From DASZTU01 sp035493835 (GTDB lineage: Bacteria; Pseudomonadota; Alphaproteobacteria; Rhizobiales; Devosiaceae): a DNA stretch of 51,291 nucleotides. Shown here piece by piece: positions 23,858 to 32,912 of this stretch. The first letter of the stretch is position 1. Each line of letters opens with the position of its first letter. Location: contig DATJHO010000091.1 in NCBI GenBank assembly GCA_035493835.1, positions 1 through 51,291 of the forward strand, given 5' to 3'. The notes below the pieces were generated by a model that did not search any database, was not told where the DNA came from, and worked only from the letters and a program-made list of their open reading frames with translations. Position numbers and translations under genes: made by a program.

Positions 23858-24182
23858 GACTTCCCCTCCGCTGCCGATACTTAGCCATCAAGACGAAGAA
23901 CGGGCAAGCATTAGAGCAGGCAATGACGCGGACTTTATTGCGCAACAGGACAATTGACACGGTGGCCATTTTCTCAGCGCCAGAATTTGGCGAAAGCCGG
24001 GCCACAGATCTTCCTCACCCTGTGGGGAGGGGAGCGGCGGCAGTGTGGGTGGGCCGCGGAAGCGGTGCTTGGGGGAGGCCCCACCCTGGCGCTGCCGCGC
24101 TCACCCACAAGGGGGAGGGAGCGATGGGTTTGCGCAGCTGCTACTTAGGGCAGCCCGCTCCATTCATGCGTCGAAGGATTTG
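23858..24182. repeat. Gap with a degenerate inverted-repeat element
   Basis: No gene is seen. Positions 24011-24123 hold an imperfect inverted repeat (CTCACCCTGTGGGGAGGGGAG near the left, GCTCACCCACAAGGG near the right, with GCGGCGGCAG/CTGCCGC inside). It is related in style to the element at 42925-43050. Confidence 0.6.
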
Positions 24183-24536
24183 TCAGGCGACGGCGAAGCT
24201 GGTGCCGCAGCCGCAGGCTGCAACGACGTTCGGATTCTTGATCTGGAAGGATTGTCCGATCAGGTCGTCGGCATAATCGATCTCGGCGCCGCCCATGAAT
24301 TCAAGGCTCATCGAATCGATGAGCACCGTGGCGCCTTCCTTGGCCAGGACGAGGTCATCCGCGCTGGGCGCTTCCTTGACGAGGTTGTACTCGTACTGGA
24401 AGCCGGAGCAGCCACCGCCGGCCACCGAAATACGCAGCACCGTGCCGGGTTCCTCCTTGGTGAGGATGCGGCCGATGCGGCGCGCGGCGCGGTCTGTCAA
24501 AACGACATCAGGGGATGCTAGAGAGCTGTCGGTCAT
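24183..24536 (-). CDS. erpA: Iron-sulfur cluster insertion protein, ErpA/HesB type
   Basis: The 117-residue A-type carrier delivers Fe-S clusters to apoproteins. The three conserved cysteines are present: Cys43 in GGGCSGFQY and Cys108/Cys110 in AACGCGTSF. The body follows the HesB/IscA pattern (DVVLTDRAARRIGRIL, VLRISVAGGG, FMGGAEIDY, FQIKNPN). The start MTDSSLA is chosen because GGAAGG lies seven bases upstream; an ATG-like extension of ten residues is less likely. It is divergent from dgt, sharing a 102-bp promoter region, which is the usual arrangement in Hyphomicrobiales. Confidence 0.95.
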   Translation of the reverse strand: MTDSSLASPDVVLTDRAARRIGRILTKEEPGTVLRISVAGGGCSGFQYEYNLVKEAPSADDLVLAKEGATVLIDSMSLEFMGGAEIDYADDLIGQSFQIKNPNVVAACGCGTSFAVA

Positions 24537-24638
24537 TTGGAGCCTTCCGGAACCGGCTTCGTTCAAGGCGAAGTGGTATCCGGAAAATAGTCATCGGCCC
24601 GTCAGTTGAAAAGGGCTTTGTCGGATGAGTGTTGGAAG

Positions 24639-25826
24639 ATGAACGCGCCCTACGCCTCGGACCCGACCAGGAGCCGCGGCCGGCTCTACCCGGCGAGTTC
24701 CAGTCCGACGCGCTCGGAATTCCAGCGCGATCGCGATCGCATCATCCATTCGACGGCATTTCGTCGCCTGCAGCACAAGACCCAGGTCTTCCTCCAGCAC
24801 GAGGGCCAGCATTTCCGCACCCGGCTGACCCATACGCTCGAGGTGAGCCAGATGGCGCGCTCGCTCGCCCGCGCCCTGCATCTCGACGAGGACCTGGCGG
24901 AGGCCGTCGCGCTGGCGCACGATCTCGGTCACACCCCGTTCGGCCACGCCGGAGAGCGCGTGCTCGACGACAAGATGCATGCATGGGGCGGCTTCGACCA
25001 TAATGTGCAGGCGCTGCGGGTGGTGACCAAGCTCGAAAATCGCTACGCCGTCCACGACGGGCTGAACCTCACCTGGGAAACGCTGGAAGGCATTCTCAAG
25101 CACAATGGCCCGCTCACCGACGTAGCGGGCAATCCGGCCGGCCGTTATGCGAAGGACGGCCTTCCCACGGGCATCGAGGACATTCCGGCGAGCCAGGACC
25201 TGCAGCTTTCCACCTATGCCAGCCTTGAGGCGCAGTGCGCCGCGATCGCCGACGACATCGCCTACAATGCCCATGACATTGACGACGCCTTGCGTGCGGG
25301 GCTCATCGGCCTCGACGAGCTTTGCGAGGTCCCGCTGGTGGGGCCGATCGTCGCCAGGGTACTGGACCTCTGGCCCGACATCGATCCGGGGCGGCAAGCG
25401 CACGAGGTTCAACGGCGTCTGATCACGGAGGCAATCGAGGACGTCATCATTACCAGCGACGAGCTGCTGCGCGACGTCCGGCCGCGGAGCGCCGATGAGG
25501 TGCGCCAGGCCGGGCGGACACTGATCGTCTTCTCCGCTGCATTGGCGCAAGCGGAGAGGGGCCTCAAGCGGTTTCTCTTCGAGCGGGTGTATCGCAGCGA
25601 GGAAGTGATGGCGCCGGTGCGCAAGAGCGAGGCCGTCGTTGCGGCCCTCTTCGACCGTTATCTCGAAACCCTCGACATGCCCGGCCGCTGGGGGGATGCG
25701 GCGCGTGCCTCGTCCAATCCGGAAGCGCGGGCCCGGATGGTGGCCGATTTCATCGCCGGCATGACGGACCCCTATGCTCTCGACGAATATGCCCGCTTGT
25801 TTGACGCTCGCGTGGAATTCCGATAA
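24639..25826 (+). CDS. dgt: Deoxyguanosinetriphosphate triphosphohydrolase-like protein
   Basis: The 395-residue HD-domain enzyme hydrolyses dNTPs to deoxynucleosides and triphosphate. The metal site shows the HD pattern: FRTRLTHTLEVSQMAR (His), LAHDLGHTPFGHAGERVL (HD pair) and a later Asp in IADDIAYNAHDIDDALRAG. The N-terminal RSEFQRDRDRIIHSTAFRRL.HKTQVF block is typical of the type 2 Dgt family, which is common in alphaproteobacteria and usually activated by other dNTPs. It starts MNAPYA, just after GGAAG. The next gene, argS, begins 106 nt downstream on the same strand after a half-copy of the REP-like repeat. Confidence 0.94.
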   Translation: MNAPYASDPTRSRGRLYPASSSPTRSEFQRDRDRIIHSTAFRRLQHKTQVFLQHEGQHFRTRLTHTLEVSQMARSLARALHLDEDLAEAVALAHDLGHTPFGHAGERVLDDKMHAWGGFDHNVQALRVVTKLENRYAVHDGLNLTWETLEGILKHNGPLTDVAGNPAGRYAKDGLPTGIEDIPASQDLQLSTYASLEAQCAAIADDIAYNAHDIDDALRAGLIGLDELCEVPLVGPIVARVLDLWPDIDPGRQAHEVQRRLITEAIEDVIITSDELLRDVRPRSADEVRQAGRTLIVFSAALAQAERGLKRFLFERVYRSEEVMAPVRKSEAVVAALFDRYLETLDMPGRWGDAARASSNPEARARMVADFIAGMTDPYALDEYARLFDARVEFR

Positions 25827-25867
25827 CCGCAGCAGACCCTGAAGCTCGGTATTGCCTGAGCAAGCAG

Positions 25868-25893
25868 ATGGATTCCCGCCCTCGCGGGAATGT
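25868..25893. repeat. Half REP-like hairpin
   Basis: GGATTCCCGCCC / CGCGGGAAT forms one short hairpin similar to one arm of the paired elements at 21703 and 38650. It lies between dgt and argS. Confidence 0.6.
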
Positions 25894-25932
25894 CGTGGTA
25901 GCCGGACGCCGCGCCGCCCAAAGGACAGATTG

Positions 25933-27678
25933 ATGGACGTTTTCGCGATTTTCTCGACCCGTGTCGCCGAGGCCCTCAAGGCGCTCTATCCCGAGCTGCC
26001 GCCGGAGGTGCTGGCGCGATTTGTGGTCGAGCCGCCGCGCGATGCCGGCCATGGCGATCTTTCCACCAATGCCGCCATGGTTGTGGCCAAGCCGCTCGGC
26101 AAGAGCCCGCGCGAGGTGGCGACCGCCATTGTCGCCAAGTTCGCCGACGACAAGGACGTGGCCTCGGCCGAGGTGGCCGGGCCCGGCTTCATCAATTTCC
26201 GCCTCGCGGAGCCGATCTGGTTCGAGGTCCTGCGCTCGATCGGCGCGGAAGGGGCCAGCTATGGCCGCTCCGACATCGGCAAGGGCGCGGCGGTCAACAT
26301 CGAGTATGTTTCGGCCAACCCGACCGGCCCCATGCATGTTGGCCATACGCGGGGCGCCGTGTTCGGCGATGCGCTGGCCTCGCTCATGGCGTTCACCGGC
26401 TACAACGTTACGCGCGAATACTACATCAATGACGCCGGTTCGCAGGTTGATACGCTCGCCCGGTCGGCTTTCCTGCGCTACCGCGAGGCGCTTGGCGAAA
26501 CAGTCGAGATCCCCAAGGGGTTTTATCCCGGCGACTATCTGATCCCGGTCGGACAGAAGTTGGCCGAGGAGTTTGCCGGCACGCTGCTCGACAAGCACGA
26601 GGCGGAATGGTTGCCGATCGTCAAGGATCGGACGCTCGCGGCCATGCTGGCGCTGATAAAAGACGATCTCGCCAAGCTCAACATCCATCACGACGTGTTC
26701 TTCTCGGAGCGGACGCTGCACGGGCAGGGGGGCGATGTCGACCTCACGCTCGCCTGGCTGCGCGATGAGGGAATGATCTATGAGGGCCGCCTCGAGCCGC
26801 CCAAGGGCAAGACCCCCGATGATTGGGAAGATCGCGAGCAGACCCTGTTCCGCGCCTCCCAGTTCGGCGACGATGTCGACCGGCCGCTGGTGAAATCGGA
26901 CGGCTCCTATACCTATTTCGCCGCCGACATCGCCTATCACCGCAACAAATACCTGCGGGGTTTCAAGCACATGATCAATGTGCTCGGCGCCGATCACTCG
27001 GGCTACATCAAGCGGCTGGAGGCGGCGGTCAGCGCCGTGTCGCTGGGCGAGGCCGATATCGATGTGCGCATCTGCCAGCTCGTGCGGTTGATGAAGAACG
27101 GCGAGCCGTTCAAGATGAGCAAGCGCTCCGGCGACCTCGTGACCCTCGCCGACGTCGTCGAGGAAGTGGGCGTCGATGCCACCCGCTTCATGCTGCTCTA
27201 CCGCCGGAACGATGCGGCGATGGACTTCGACTTCGCCCTGGTGAAGGAGCAGACCCGGGACAATCCGGTGTTTTACGTCCAGTACGCGCACGCCCGGACG
27301 CGCTCGGTGTTCCGGATTGCGGAGCGCGAGCTGCCCGGATTCGATTTGTCGCCGGAATCGCTCTGGACGGCAGACGTGTCGCTGCTCTCTTCCCCCGCCG
27401 AGCTCGAGCTCATCCGCATGCTGGCGCAGTGGCCGCGCACCGTGGCTGCAGCTGCCAGTGCACATGAGCCTCACCGCATCGCTTTTTATCTTTACGAGGC
27501 GGCCGCGGCGTTCCATGGTTTATGGGCGAAGGGCAAGGAGGACACCTCCTTACGATTTGTTAACGCTGACGAACCCAAAGTGACGGCTGCACGGCTCGTG
27601 CTTGTCGACGCGGTTCGTCAGGTATTGGTCAACGGCCTCGGCATTTTAGGGGTCTCCGCGCCCGAAGAACTTTCTTAA
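25933..27678 (+). CDS. argS: Arginyl-tRNA synthetase
   Basis: The 581-residue class I enzyme charges tRNA-Arg. It carries the N-terminal Add-1 domain, the HIGH signature as HVGH (135-138, in SANPTGPMHVGHTRG), and the KMSK-like loop FKMSKRSG (394-398, KMSKR). Many ArgRS lack a standard KMSKS, so this is within the family. The DALR anticodon-binding domain is at the C-terminus (ARTRSVFRIAERELPG, then ALVNGLGILGVSAPEELS-type end). AAGGA six bases before ATG 25933 fixes the start. It is followed by the SPOR-domain gene, as in other Hyphomicrobiales. Confidence 0.97.
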   Translation: MDVFAIFSTRVAEALKALYPELPPEVLARFVVEPPRDAGHGDLSTNAAMVVAKPLGKSPREVATAIVAKFADDKDVASAEVAGPGFINFRLAEPIWFEVLRSIGAEGASYGRSDIGKGAAVNIEYVSANPTGPMHVGHTRGAVFGDALASLMAFTGYNVTREYYINDAGSQVDTLARSAFLRYREALGETVEIPKGFYPGDYLIPVGQKLAEEFAGTLLDKHEAEWLPIVKDRTLAAMLALIKDDLAKLNIHHDVFFSERTLHGQGGDVDLTLAWLRDEGMIYEGRLEPPKGKTPDDWEDREQTLFRASQFGDDVDRPLVKSDGSYTYFAADIAYHRNKYLRGFKHMINVLGADHSGYIKRLEAAVSAVSLGEADIDVRICQLVRLMKNGEPFKMSKRSGDLVTLADVVEEVGVDATRFMLLYRRNDAAMDFDFALVKEQTRDNPVFYVQYAHARTRSVFRIAERELPGFDLSPESLWTADVSLLSSPAELELIRMLAQWPRTVAAAASAHEPHRIAFYLYEAAAAFHGLWAKGKEDTSLRFVNADEPKVTAARLVLVDAVRQVLVNGLGILGVSAPEELS

Positions 27679-27783
27679 TTCGGGCGTATTGGTATGATGT
27701 TACGGCCAAACCGGTTCCGGGGCGGGTGCCGATCGACGCGAAATTAGAGGGCGGTGCTGATGACGCCGGTAAATTCACGATAG

Positions 27784-30093
27784 ATGAGCGGCCAAAAAGA
27801 TACCGATGATCTCATCGCTGAGCTGAGCAAGTTGATGGCCCCGGAAGCCGGCGGCGACAACCTTCTCCCACCTCGGGCGCCTATGCCGAATGCTGCCCCC
27901 GGGGCGTCGTCGGGGACAGGCCCGCAGACGATACGAATTCCCGGACTCAGCCAGCCGGTGGTTGCCTCCAGCGCCCAGCAGCCAGCGCGGACGCCGGCGC
28001 CGGAGCCGCGTGCATATTCGCAGGAGCGTCCTGCCGGAAACGGTGACTTCCCTTCCGCTGCCCATTCATCGATGGGCCAAGAGCGGCAGCCCAGCCTTGG
28101 CAATGCGCGGCCGGCAGCCCCAGATGGCGCGACGTTGCCCAAGCCAGCCGCGCCCCAGACCTTCGATTTTGATTTTGGCTTCAACCGGGAGCGTCCTCAG
28201 GCCGCGGTCGCCAAACCTGTTGCCGCGCAGGTGCCACCCCCGCGGGTAACGCCAACGGTGCAGGCAGCGGTAGCGCCGGTTGCGCGTCCCACGTCCCAGC
28301 CGGCCTTGCCGGTCCCGTCTCCTGCGCCGGAACCCGTTTCGCCGACTCGGGACGCGATTGCCGACCTTATTGCGGCTGAGCTCAACAGCCAGATCGGGTC
28401 GCAGCACGAGGAGCGGCCGCCGGCCCCCCCGGCGCTTCCCCCGGCTACCGCGCCCGCAGCGGTTCGCGTTCCTGGTGCGGTGATGGTGCCGCCGCCTGCC
28501 GCTCAGGTGCCTGAGTCGCGGGCGCCGGCTACACCGGTCCGCATGCCGGCGGAGAGCGATACGTTTTCGACCGCGCCGGTTTTCGGGCTCGGCAACAGGC
28601 CGGCCGGTCAACCGGTTGCGCCAAAGGTGCAGCTCGATCCCATGGACGAGATCGAGAGCCTGATCGGCGAGGCCGTGCGGGTCGAGCTCAACATGCCGTC
28701 CCAGCAGCCTGTCCGGGCGATCGAGCCGATGGTGGCGCGGGTCGTGCCGGCGCAGTTTCAGCCCTCGCCGGCCGTTCCGCCGCTCGGCGGCCAGTTCGCG
28801 CCGCGACGCACCAACGGCTTGCGCGATGCGGAGCCCCTCGTCGGGGGCGCCGAAGAGGCGATCCTGGCGGCAGCAGCAAGCGGCGACACCATTGGCAGGG
28901 TCGACGACGCCTTTGCCGATGAGCCGGGCGGCCGGATAGAAAAGTCATCCCGTCGCCAGCAAAAGGCTGATCGGCGCCAGGAATCGCGGTCGCGACGCGT
29001 CGACGACTATGACGAGGAACCCCATACGGGCAGCGTGTTCAAGCAACTCGTGGTTCCGGCCGCAGCGGCCCTTGTGCTGGTTGCCGGCGGCCTCGGCGCC
29101 TACTGGGCGCTGGGCATGAATCACAATGGGGGCCGCGCGCCAATCCTCACTGCTGACGCCACGCCCGCCAAGACGATCCCGCCAAAGCCGGCGGACGATT
29201 CGGTGCCACATTCGGTGGTGATGGATGAATTGGGCGGCAACGCCCCCGCCGCCCCATCGCAGGAAACGCTCGTATCGCGCGATCAGACGGCGGGCGATAG
29301 TCCCTCCCAGGTCGCCAGCCAGGCCGACCAGACGACCGATGATGACGGCCTTGCCAATCGCAAGGTGAGGACAGTGACTGTCCGGCCCGACGGCACGATC
29401 GTCAGCGGCGACGACACGGTGGCGGGGGCAACGCAGTTGCCGGTCGATCGGCCGGACGTTCCCCCGGTCCCTGGTGTTTCCGACGCCAACGCTGCTGACA
29501 CCGCGCCGACTGGCATGGCAATGGCGGCGCCGGAAGCGCCTGCACCGATCACCGATTTCGGCGCTGCGCCCTCTGACTCGGTCCCAAGCGCGCCCGCAGC
29601 CACCGATGCCGCTCCCGATCCCAATGCGCCGATCCCGCTGCCGCGTCCGCCGCGCAGCTTCTTTGCCGCCTCGGATGTCGGCGATGGTCAGCCCACCGGC
29701 TCTGTTCGGCCGCGGTCGGCGGTCAACGCTTTGCGCAGCGATGGTGCTGCGCCAAACGTCGATCTGATCGGCAGCCTCGCGAGCCAGGCGGATGAGGCGG
29801 CTTCGCAGCAATCGGCCCCCAGCGCGCCGCAGGACCAGGCCAGCACCGGATCGGTGGCCCACGTTCAATTGGCCTCGCAGCCGAGTGCCGCGGCTGCCCA
29901 ATCGTCGGCCAATTCACTGCAACGGCGGTTCGGAAGCCTGTTTGGCGGTGGCAAGCTGCAAGTGGTCAAGGTCGATCTCCCCAAGGGCACCTATTACCGC
30001 GTGATGCTGCCCACCTCCTCGCTGCCGGATGCCCAGCAGGTCTGCTCCTCGATCAAGGCGAGCGGTGGCGATTGCGTGGCGGGGAACGGCTAG
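27784..30093 (+). CDS. SPOR-domain membrane protein
   Basis: The 769-residue protein has a long cytoplasmic N-terminal part rich in Pro, Ala and Gln (about 1-420). One membrane segment follows (about 422-443, VVPAAAALVLVAGGLGAYWAL), then a long Ala/Pro/Asp-rich periplasmic linker and a short C-terminal SPOR domain (about 705-769: KVDLPKGTYYRVMLPTSS, then AQQVCSSIKASGGDCVAGNG). SPOR domains bind denuded glycan strands at the division septum, so a role in cell division or septal peptidoglycan is likely. It sits between argS and scpA. In many relatives, nagZ stands between this gene and scpA, but here only 99 nt separate them. Confidence 0.9.
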   Translation: MSGQKDTDDLIAELSKLMAPEAGGDNLLPPRAPMPNAAPGASSGTGPQTIRIPGLSQPVVASSAQQPARTPAPEPRAYSQERPAGNGDFPSAAHSSMGQERQPSLGNARPAAPDGATLPKPAAPQTFDFDFGFNRERPQAAVAKPVAAQVPPPRVTPTVQAAVAPVARPTSQPALPVPSPAPEPVSPTRDAIADLIAAELNSQIGSQHEERPPAPPALPPATAPAAVRVPGAVMVPPPAAQVPESRAPATPVRMPAESDTFSTAPVFGLGNRPAGQPVAPKVQLDPMDEIESLIGEAVRVELNMPSQQPVRAIEPMVARVVPAQFQPSPAVPPLGGQFAPRRTNGLRDAEPLVGGAEEAILAAAASGDTIGRVDDAFADEPGGRIEKSSRRQQKADRRQESRSRRVDDYDEEPHTGSVFKQLVVPAAAALVLVAGGLGAYWALGMNHNGGRAPILTADATPAKTIPPKPADDSVPHSVVMDELGGNAPAAPSQETLVSRDQTAGDSPSQVASQADQTTDDDGLANRKVRTVTVRPDGTIVSGDDTVAGATQLPVDRPDVPPVPGVSDANAADTAPTGMAMAAPEAPAPITDFGAAPSDSVPSAPAATDAAPDPNAPIPLPRPPRSFFAASDVGDGQPTGSVRPRSAVNALRSDGAAPNVDLIGSLASQADEAASQQSAPSAPQDQASTGSVAHVQLASQPSAAAAQSSANSLQRRFGSLFGGGKLQVVKVDLPKGTYYRVMLPTSSLPDAQQVCSSIKASGGDCVAGNG

Positions 30094-30192
30094 ACTAGCG
30101 CCGGCTCTCCACAAGCCCGGCCCGTGGCCCGCTTGACGGGTCGCGGGTGAGACGCCAAGCTCCCGCGCTTGCTGGGTAGGGCGCGACCACCG

Positions 30193-30999
30193 ATGGCCGA
30201 GGAAAGATCCGACTGGTTCGATGCAACGCCTCCTGCCCAGGCAGACGGGGAGGTGCTCTATGTCGACGTGGACGGCTATGAGGGCCCGCTCGACCTGCTG
30301 CTGGAGTTGGCGCGCAGGCAGAAGGTGGACCTGACGCAGATTTCCGTGCTGGCGCTGGCCGAGCAGTATCTCGCCTTCATCGAGACCGTGCGCGAAAAGC
30401 GCATCGAAGTTGCGGCGGACTATCTCGTGATGGCGGCCTGGCTTGCCTATCTCAAGAGCCGGCTGATGGTGCCGCAGGCGCAAGCCGACGATGAGCCGAG
30501 CGGCGAGATGATGGCTGCGATGCTGCAGTTCCGGCTCAAGCGGCTCGAGGCGATGCGCGAAGCATCGCAACAGCTGATGAACCGGCCGCGGCTTGGTATG
30601 GCGGTGTTCGGGCGCGGCGAACCGGAGCCGATCGTCTCGCAGCGGCGCAATCTCTGGGAGGTGAGTCTCTACGACCTGCTGAAGGCCTATGCGACGCAGC
30701 GGGAGCGCGGGAAAGGCGGCGACTATACGCCGATCACCCGCACCGTCTGGTCGCTCCAGGACGCCCGCGAAATCCTGCAGAGGCTGATTGGCGACAATAT
30801 GGATTGGGTGCCGTTACAGACCTATCTCGCCGAGTTTCTCGCGAGCTCGGAAGACCGGGTCACCGCCATGGCGTCGACCTTCGCCTCGAGCCTCGAACTG
30901 GTGCGCCAGGGCGAGGTGGAATTGCGGCAGACGCTGGCTTTCGGTCCCTTGCTGATGCGGCGGCGCAAGGGCGAGAGTTCGTCGGATGGGGCATCATGA
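30193..30999 (+). CDS. scpA: Segregation and condensation protein A
   Basis: The 268-residue kleisin subunit of the SMC-ScpAB condensin helps compact and segregate the chromosome. The family start YVDVDGYEGPLDLLLELARRQK (about 24-45, split here for its EGPLDLLL core) and ISVLALAEQYLAFI are clear, and the C-terminal winged-helix part includes FLALLEL-like SSLELVRQGEVELRQ. ATG 30193 gives the natural N-terminus. The stop overlaps the start of scpB by 4 nt (ATGA), so the two are translationally coupled. Unusually, nagZ is missing just upstream. Confidence 0.95.
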   Translation: MAEERSDWFDATPPAQADGEVLYVDVDGYEGPLDLLLELARRQKVDLTQISVLALAEQYLAFIETVREKRIEVAADYLVMAAWLAYLKSRLMVPQAQADDEPSGEMMAAMLQFRLKRLEAMREASQQLMNRPRLGMAVFGRGEPEPIVSQRRNLWEVSLYDLLKAYATQRERGKGGDYTPITRTVWSLQDAREILQRLIGDNMDWVPLQTYLAEFLASSEDRVTAMASTFASSLELVRQGEVELRQTLAFGPLLMRRRKGESSSDGAS

Positions 31000-31682
31000 T
31001 TGACGATCCGATCGAAAGTCGACGGGACCAGGCCGAGCCTCGCGAGATTTTGGAGCGGCAGTTGCGCGTGCTGGAGGCGCTGCTTTTTGCCTCGCGCGAG
31101 CCGCTGGCCGCTGATGAGATAGCGATCTATCTGGGCGAGGGCGCTAATGTCGGCGGGCTGCTCGCGGAACTGCAGGGACGCTATTCAACGCGCGGCGTCA
31201 ATCTGGTGCGTCGCGGTGAAAAGTGGGCATTTCGCACCGCCAAGGATTTGGCGTTCATGCTTCGCCGCGAGGAGGTCGAGAACAAGGCACTGTCCCGCGC
31301 CGCCCTCGAAACGCTGGCCATCATTGCCTACCACCAGCCGGCTACTCGCGCTGAGGTCGAGGAGGTGAGGGGCGTGGCAACTGGTCGCGGTACGCTCGAC
31401 CTTTTGATGGAAGCCGGCTGGGTCAGGATGCGCGGTCGCCGGCGCACACCCGGGCGGCCCGTGACCTATGGCACGACCGAAGCCTTTCTCGACCATTTCG
31501 GCCTCGAAAGTCTGGGCGATCTCCCCGGCCTCGAAGAATTGAAGGGTGCCGGCCTCTTGTCGAGTCGGCTGCCGCCAGATCTGCAGATTCCGCTGCCATT
31601 CGACGGGCCCTTGCGCGATGACGAAGAACCCTTGGATGCCGGGGATTTGGGGGAGACTGATGATCCCGCCGCGCCCGAATAA
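30996..31682 (+). CDS. scpB: Segregation and condensation protein B
   Basis: The 228-residue winged-helix partner of ScpA binds the kleisin in the SMC-ScpAB complex. Typical features are LRVLEALLFASREPLAADEI near the start, then VNLVRRGEKWAFRTAKDLA, and the highly conserved LSRAALETLAIIAYHQPATRAEVEEVRG (split by its ALETLAIIAY core), followed by GRRRTPGRPVTYGTT. A Pro/Asp-rich tail ends the protein. It starts at the ATGA overlap with scpA. tatA follows 144 nt downstream and probably has its own promoter. Confidence 0.95.
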   Translation: MIDDPIESRRDQAEPREILERQLRVLEALLFASREPLAADEIAIYLGEGANVGGLLAELQGRYSTRGVNLVRRGEKWAFRTAKDLAFMLRREEVENKALSRAALETLAIIAYHQPATRAEVEEVRGVATGRGTLDLLMEAGWVRMRGRRRTPGRPVTYGTTEAFLDHFGLESLGDLPGLEELKGAGLLSSRLPPDLQIPLPFDGPLRDDEEPLDAGDLGETDDPAAPE

Positions 31683-31826
31683 TGTTCTTAGCCCAAATTT
31701 CCGCGCAAACGAGGCTTAACGCCGCGCTTACGCACACGCCGGAGAGGGGAACTCTTTCTTGTGTTTGGGCGGGAATGAACTTATCTGTCTCGGACAGAGT
31801 TACGGTTCGCTTTCACGGAGAAGCAA

Positions 31827-32042
31827 ATGCACGCGCCGTCTATATGGGCGATGCTGATCGTTGCGGCAGTTGTGGTGCTGCTGTTTGGACGCGGCAAGAT
31901 TTCGGGCATGATGGGCGAAGTCGCCCAGGGTATCAAAGCCTTCCAGAAGGGCATGCGCGACGACCCGACGCCCGAGCGGATTGATACTGCTACCTCGGCC
32001 GCCGAGATGAAGCCCGAGCCGCAGCCGCACAAGGACGCCTGA
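31827..32042 (+). CDS. tatA: Twin-arginine translocase subunit TatA
   Basis: The 71-residue Tat subunit has one short N-terminal membrane helix (about 7-21, WAMLIVAAVVVLLFG), the conserved FGRGKI hinge, and an amphipathic helix (MMGEVAQGIKAFQKGM). An acidic/polar tail ends in PHKDA. TatA multimers form the passage for folded proteins with twin-arginine signals. It begins with an ATG preceded by GGAGAAGCAA. It is 39 nt upstream of tatB in a tatABC operon. Confidence 0.96.
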   Translation: MHAPSIWAMLIVAAVVVLLFGRGKISGMMGEVAQGIKAFQKGMRDDPTPERIDTATSAAEMKPEPQPHKDA

Positions 32043-32081
32043 CCGCCCCTCGTTGGCGAATTCCCAGAGGGGACGTAATCG

Positions 32082-32909
32082 ATGTTTGGTGCCGGCTGGA
32101 CCGAGATGCTCATCATCGGGGTGGTGGCGCTCGTCGTCATCGGCCCCAAGGACTTGCCTGTGGTCATGCGCAAGCTGGGCCGTGTCGTGGCCACGGTGCG
32201 GCGCATGGGCGACGAGTTCCAGCGTGAGCTCAACAAGACGACAGGGCTCGACCAGATCACCGACCTCAAGCGCTCCATAACCGAGCCGCTGCGGCAGACA
32301 AGCCAAGAGATTGTGGCCGAGTTCAACAAGGTGACGACGACCGGCGTCCAACCGTCCGGCCTGATCCAGCCTACCGATCCCAAGGTCGAGAGCGTTTACG
32401 ACCAGATCGCCGCCACCTCTGGTCTGCCGACCAGTGGCGTCGCGAGCCCGACGGGTACCGAGGGTGCCGCGGCGACAACTACGCCCCCGCCCGTCATGAA
32501 GCCCATGGCCCCGGTTTCTCCCGAACCATCGCCGGCTCCGGCCGAAGCCTCGGTGGTGCCCCCCGCGGCCGCGCCGACCAAGCCGAAGCGCGCGACCAGG
32601 GCCAAGCCCGAAGCTCCTAATTCCGAAGCGTCGACCGAAGCCCCCAAGCGCGTCAGGAAGGCGGTCGCCAAGCCGGCCAAGGCCGCGACTGCCAATTCCG
32701 AGACCGTTGAACCTGGGGCCACGAAGGCCGGAACGACACGCAAGGCGCCGGCCCGCCGGGCTGCCGCCGTGGCGACCGGCACGGAGGCGTCAGTCTCCAC
32801 CAAGCCGACGAGGGCAAAGCGCGCCGCTAAACCAACGGTCGCGGGCCCGGCAGGCGATCCCGCTGTCACGACTGGCGAGGCCGTCGTGCCGAGCCCGGAA
32901 AAGGCCTGA
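32082..32909 (+). CDS. tatB: Twin-arginine translocase subunit TatB, with long tail
   Basis: The 275-residue Tat receptor component begins with FGAGWTEMLIIGVVALVVIG (one membrane helix with Glu8 and the GP hinge, IGPKDLP). An amphipathic helix (VVMRKLGRVVATVRRMGDEF) and further helices to about residue 100 follow. Beyond about residue 120 is an Ala/Pro/Lys-rich disordered tail with repeated KPKRA/TKAGTTRKAPARR-type blocks that make it almost twice the usual size. With TatC it binds twin-arginine signal peptides. The tail is likely cytoplasmic and of unknown use. tatC follows after 3 nt. Confidence 0.95.
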   Translation: MFGAGWTEMLIIGVVALVVIGPKDLPVVMRKLGRVVATVRRMGDEFQRELNKTTGLDQITDLKRSITEPLRQTSQEIVAEFNKVTTTGVQPSGLIQPTDPKVESVYDQIAATSGLPTSGVASPTGTEGAAATTTPPPVMKPMAPVSPEPSPAPAEASVVPPAAAPTKPKRATRAKPEAPNSEASTEAPKRVRKAVAKPAKAATANSETVEPGATKAGTTRKAPARRAAAVATGTEASVSTKPTRAKRAAKPTVAGPAGDPAVTTGEAVVPSPEKA

Positions 32910-32912
32910 TAA

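Noticed and set aside
25750..27516. 588-residue frame opposite argS
   Set aside because: Antisense shadow with no recognisable family.
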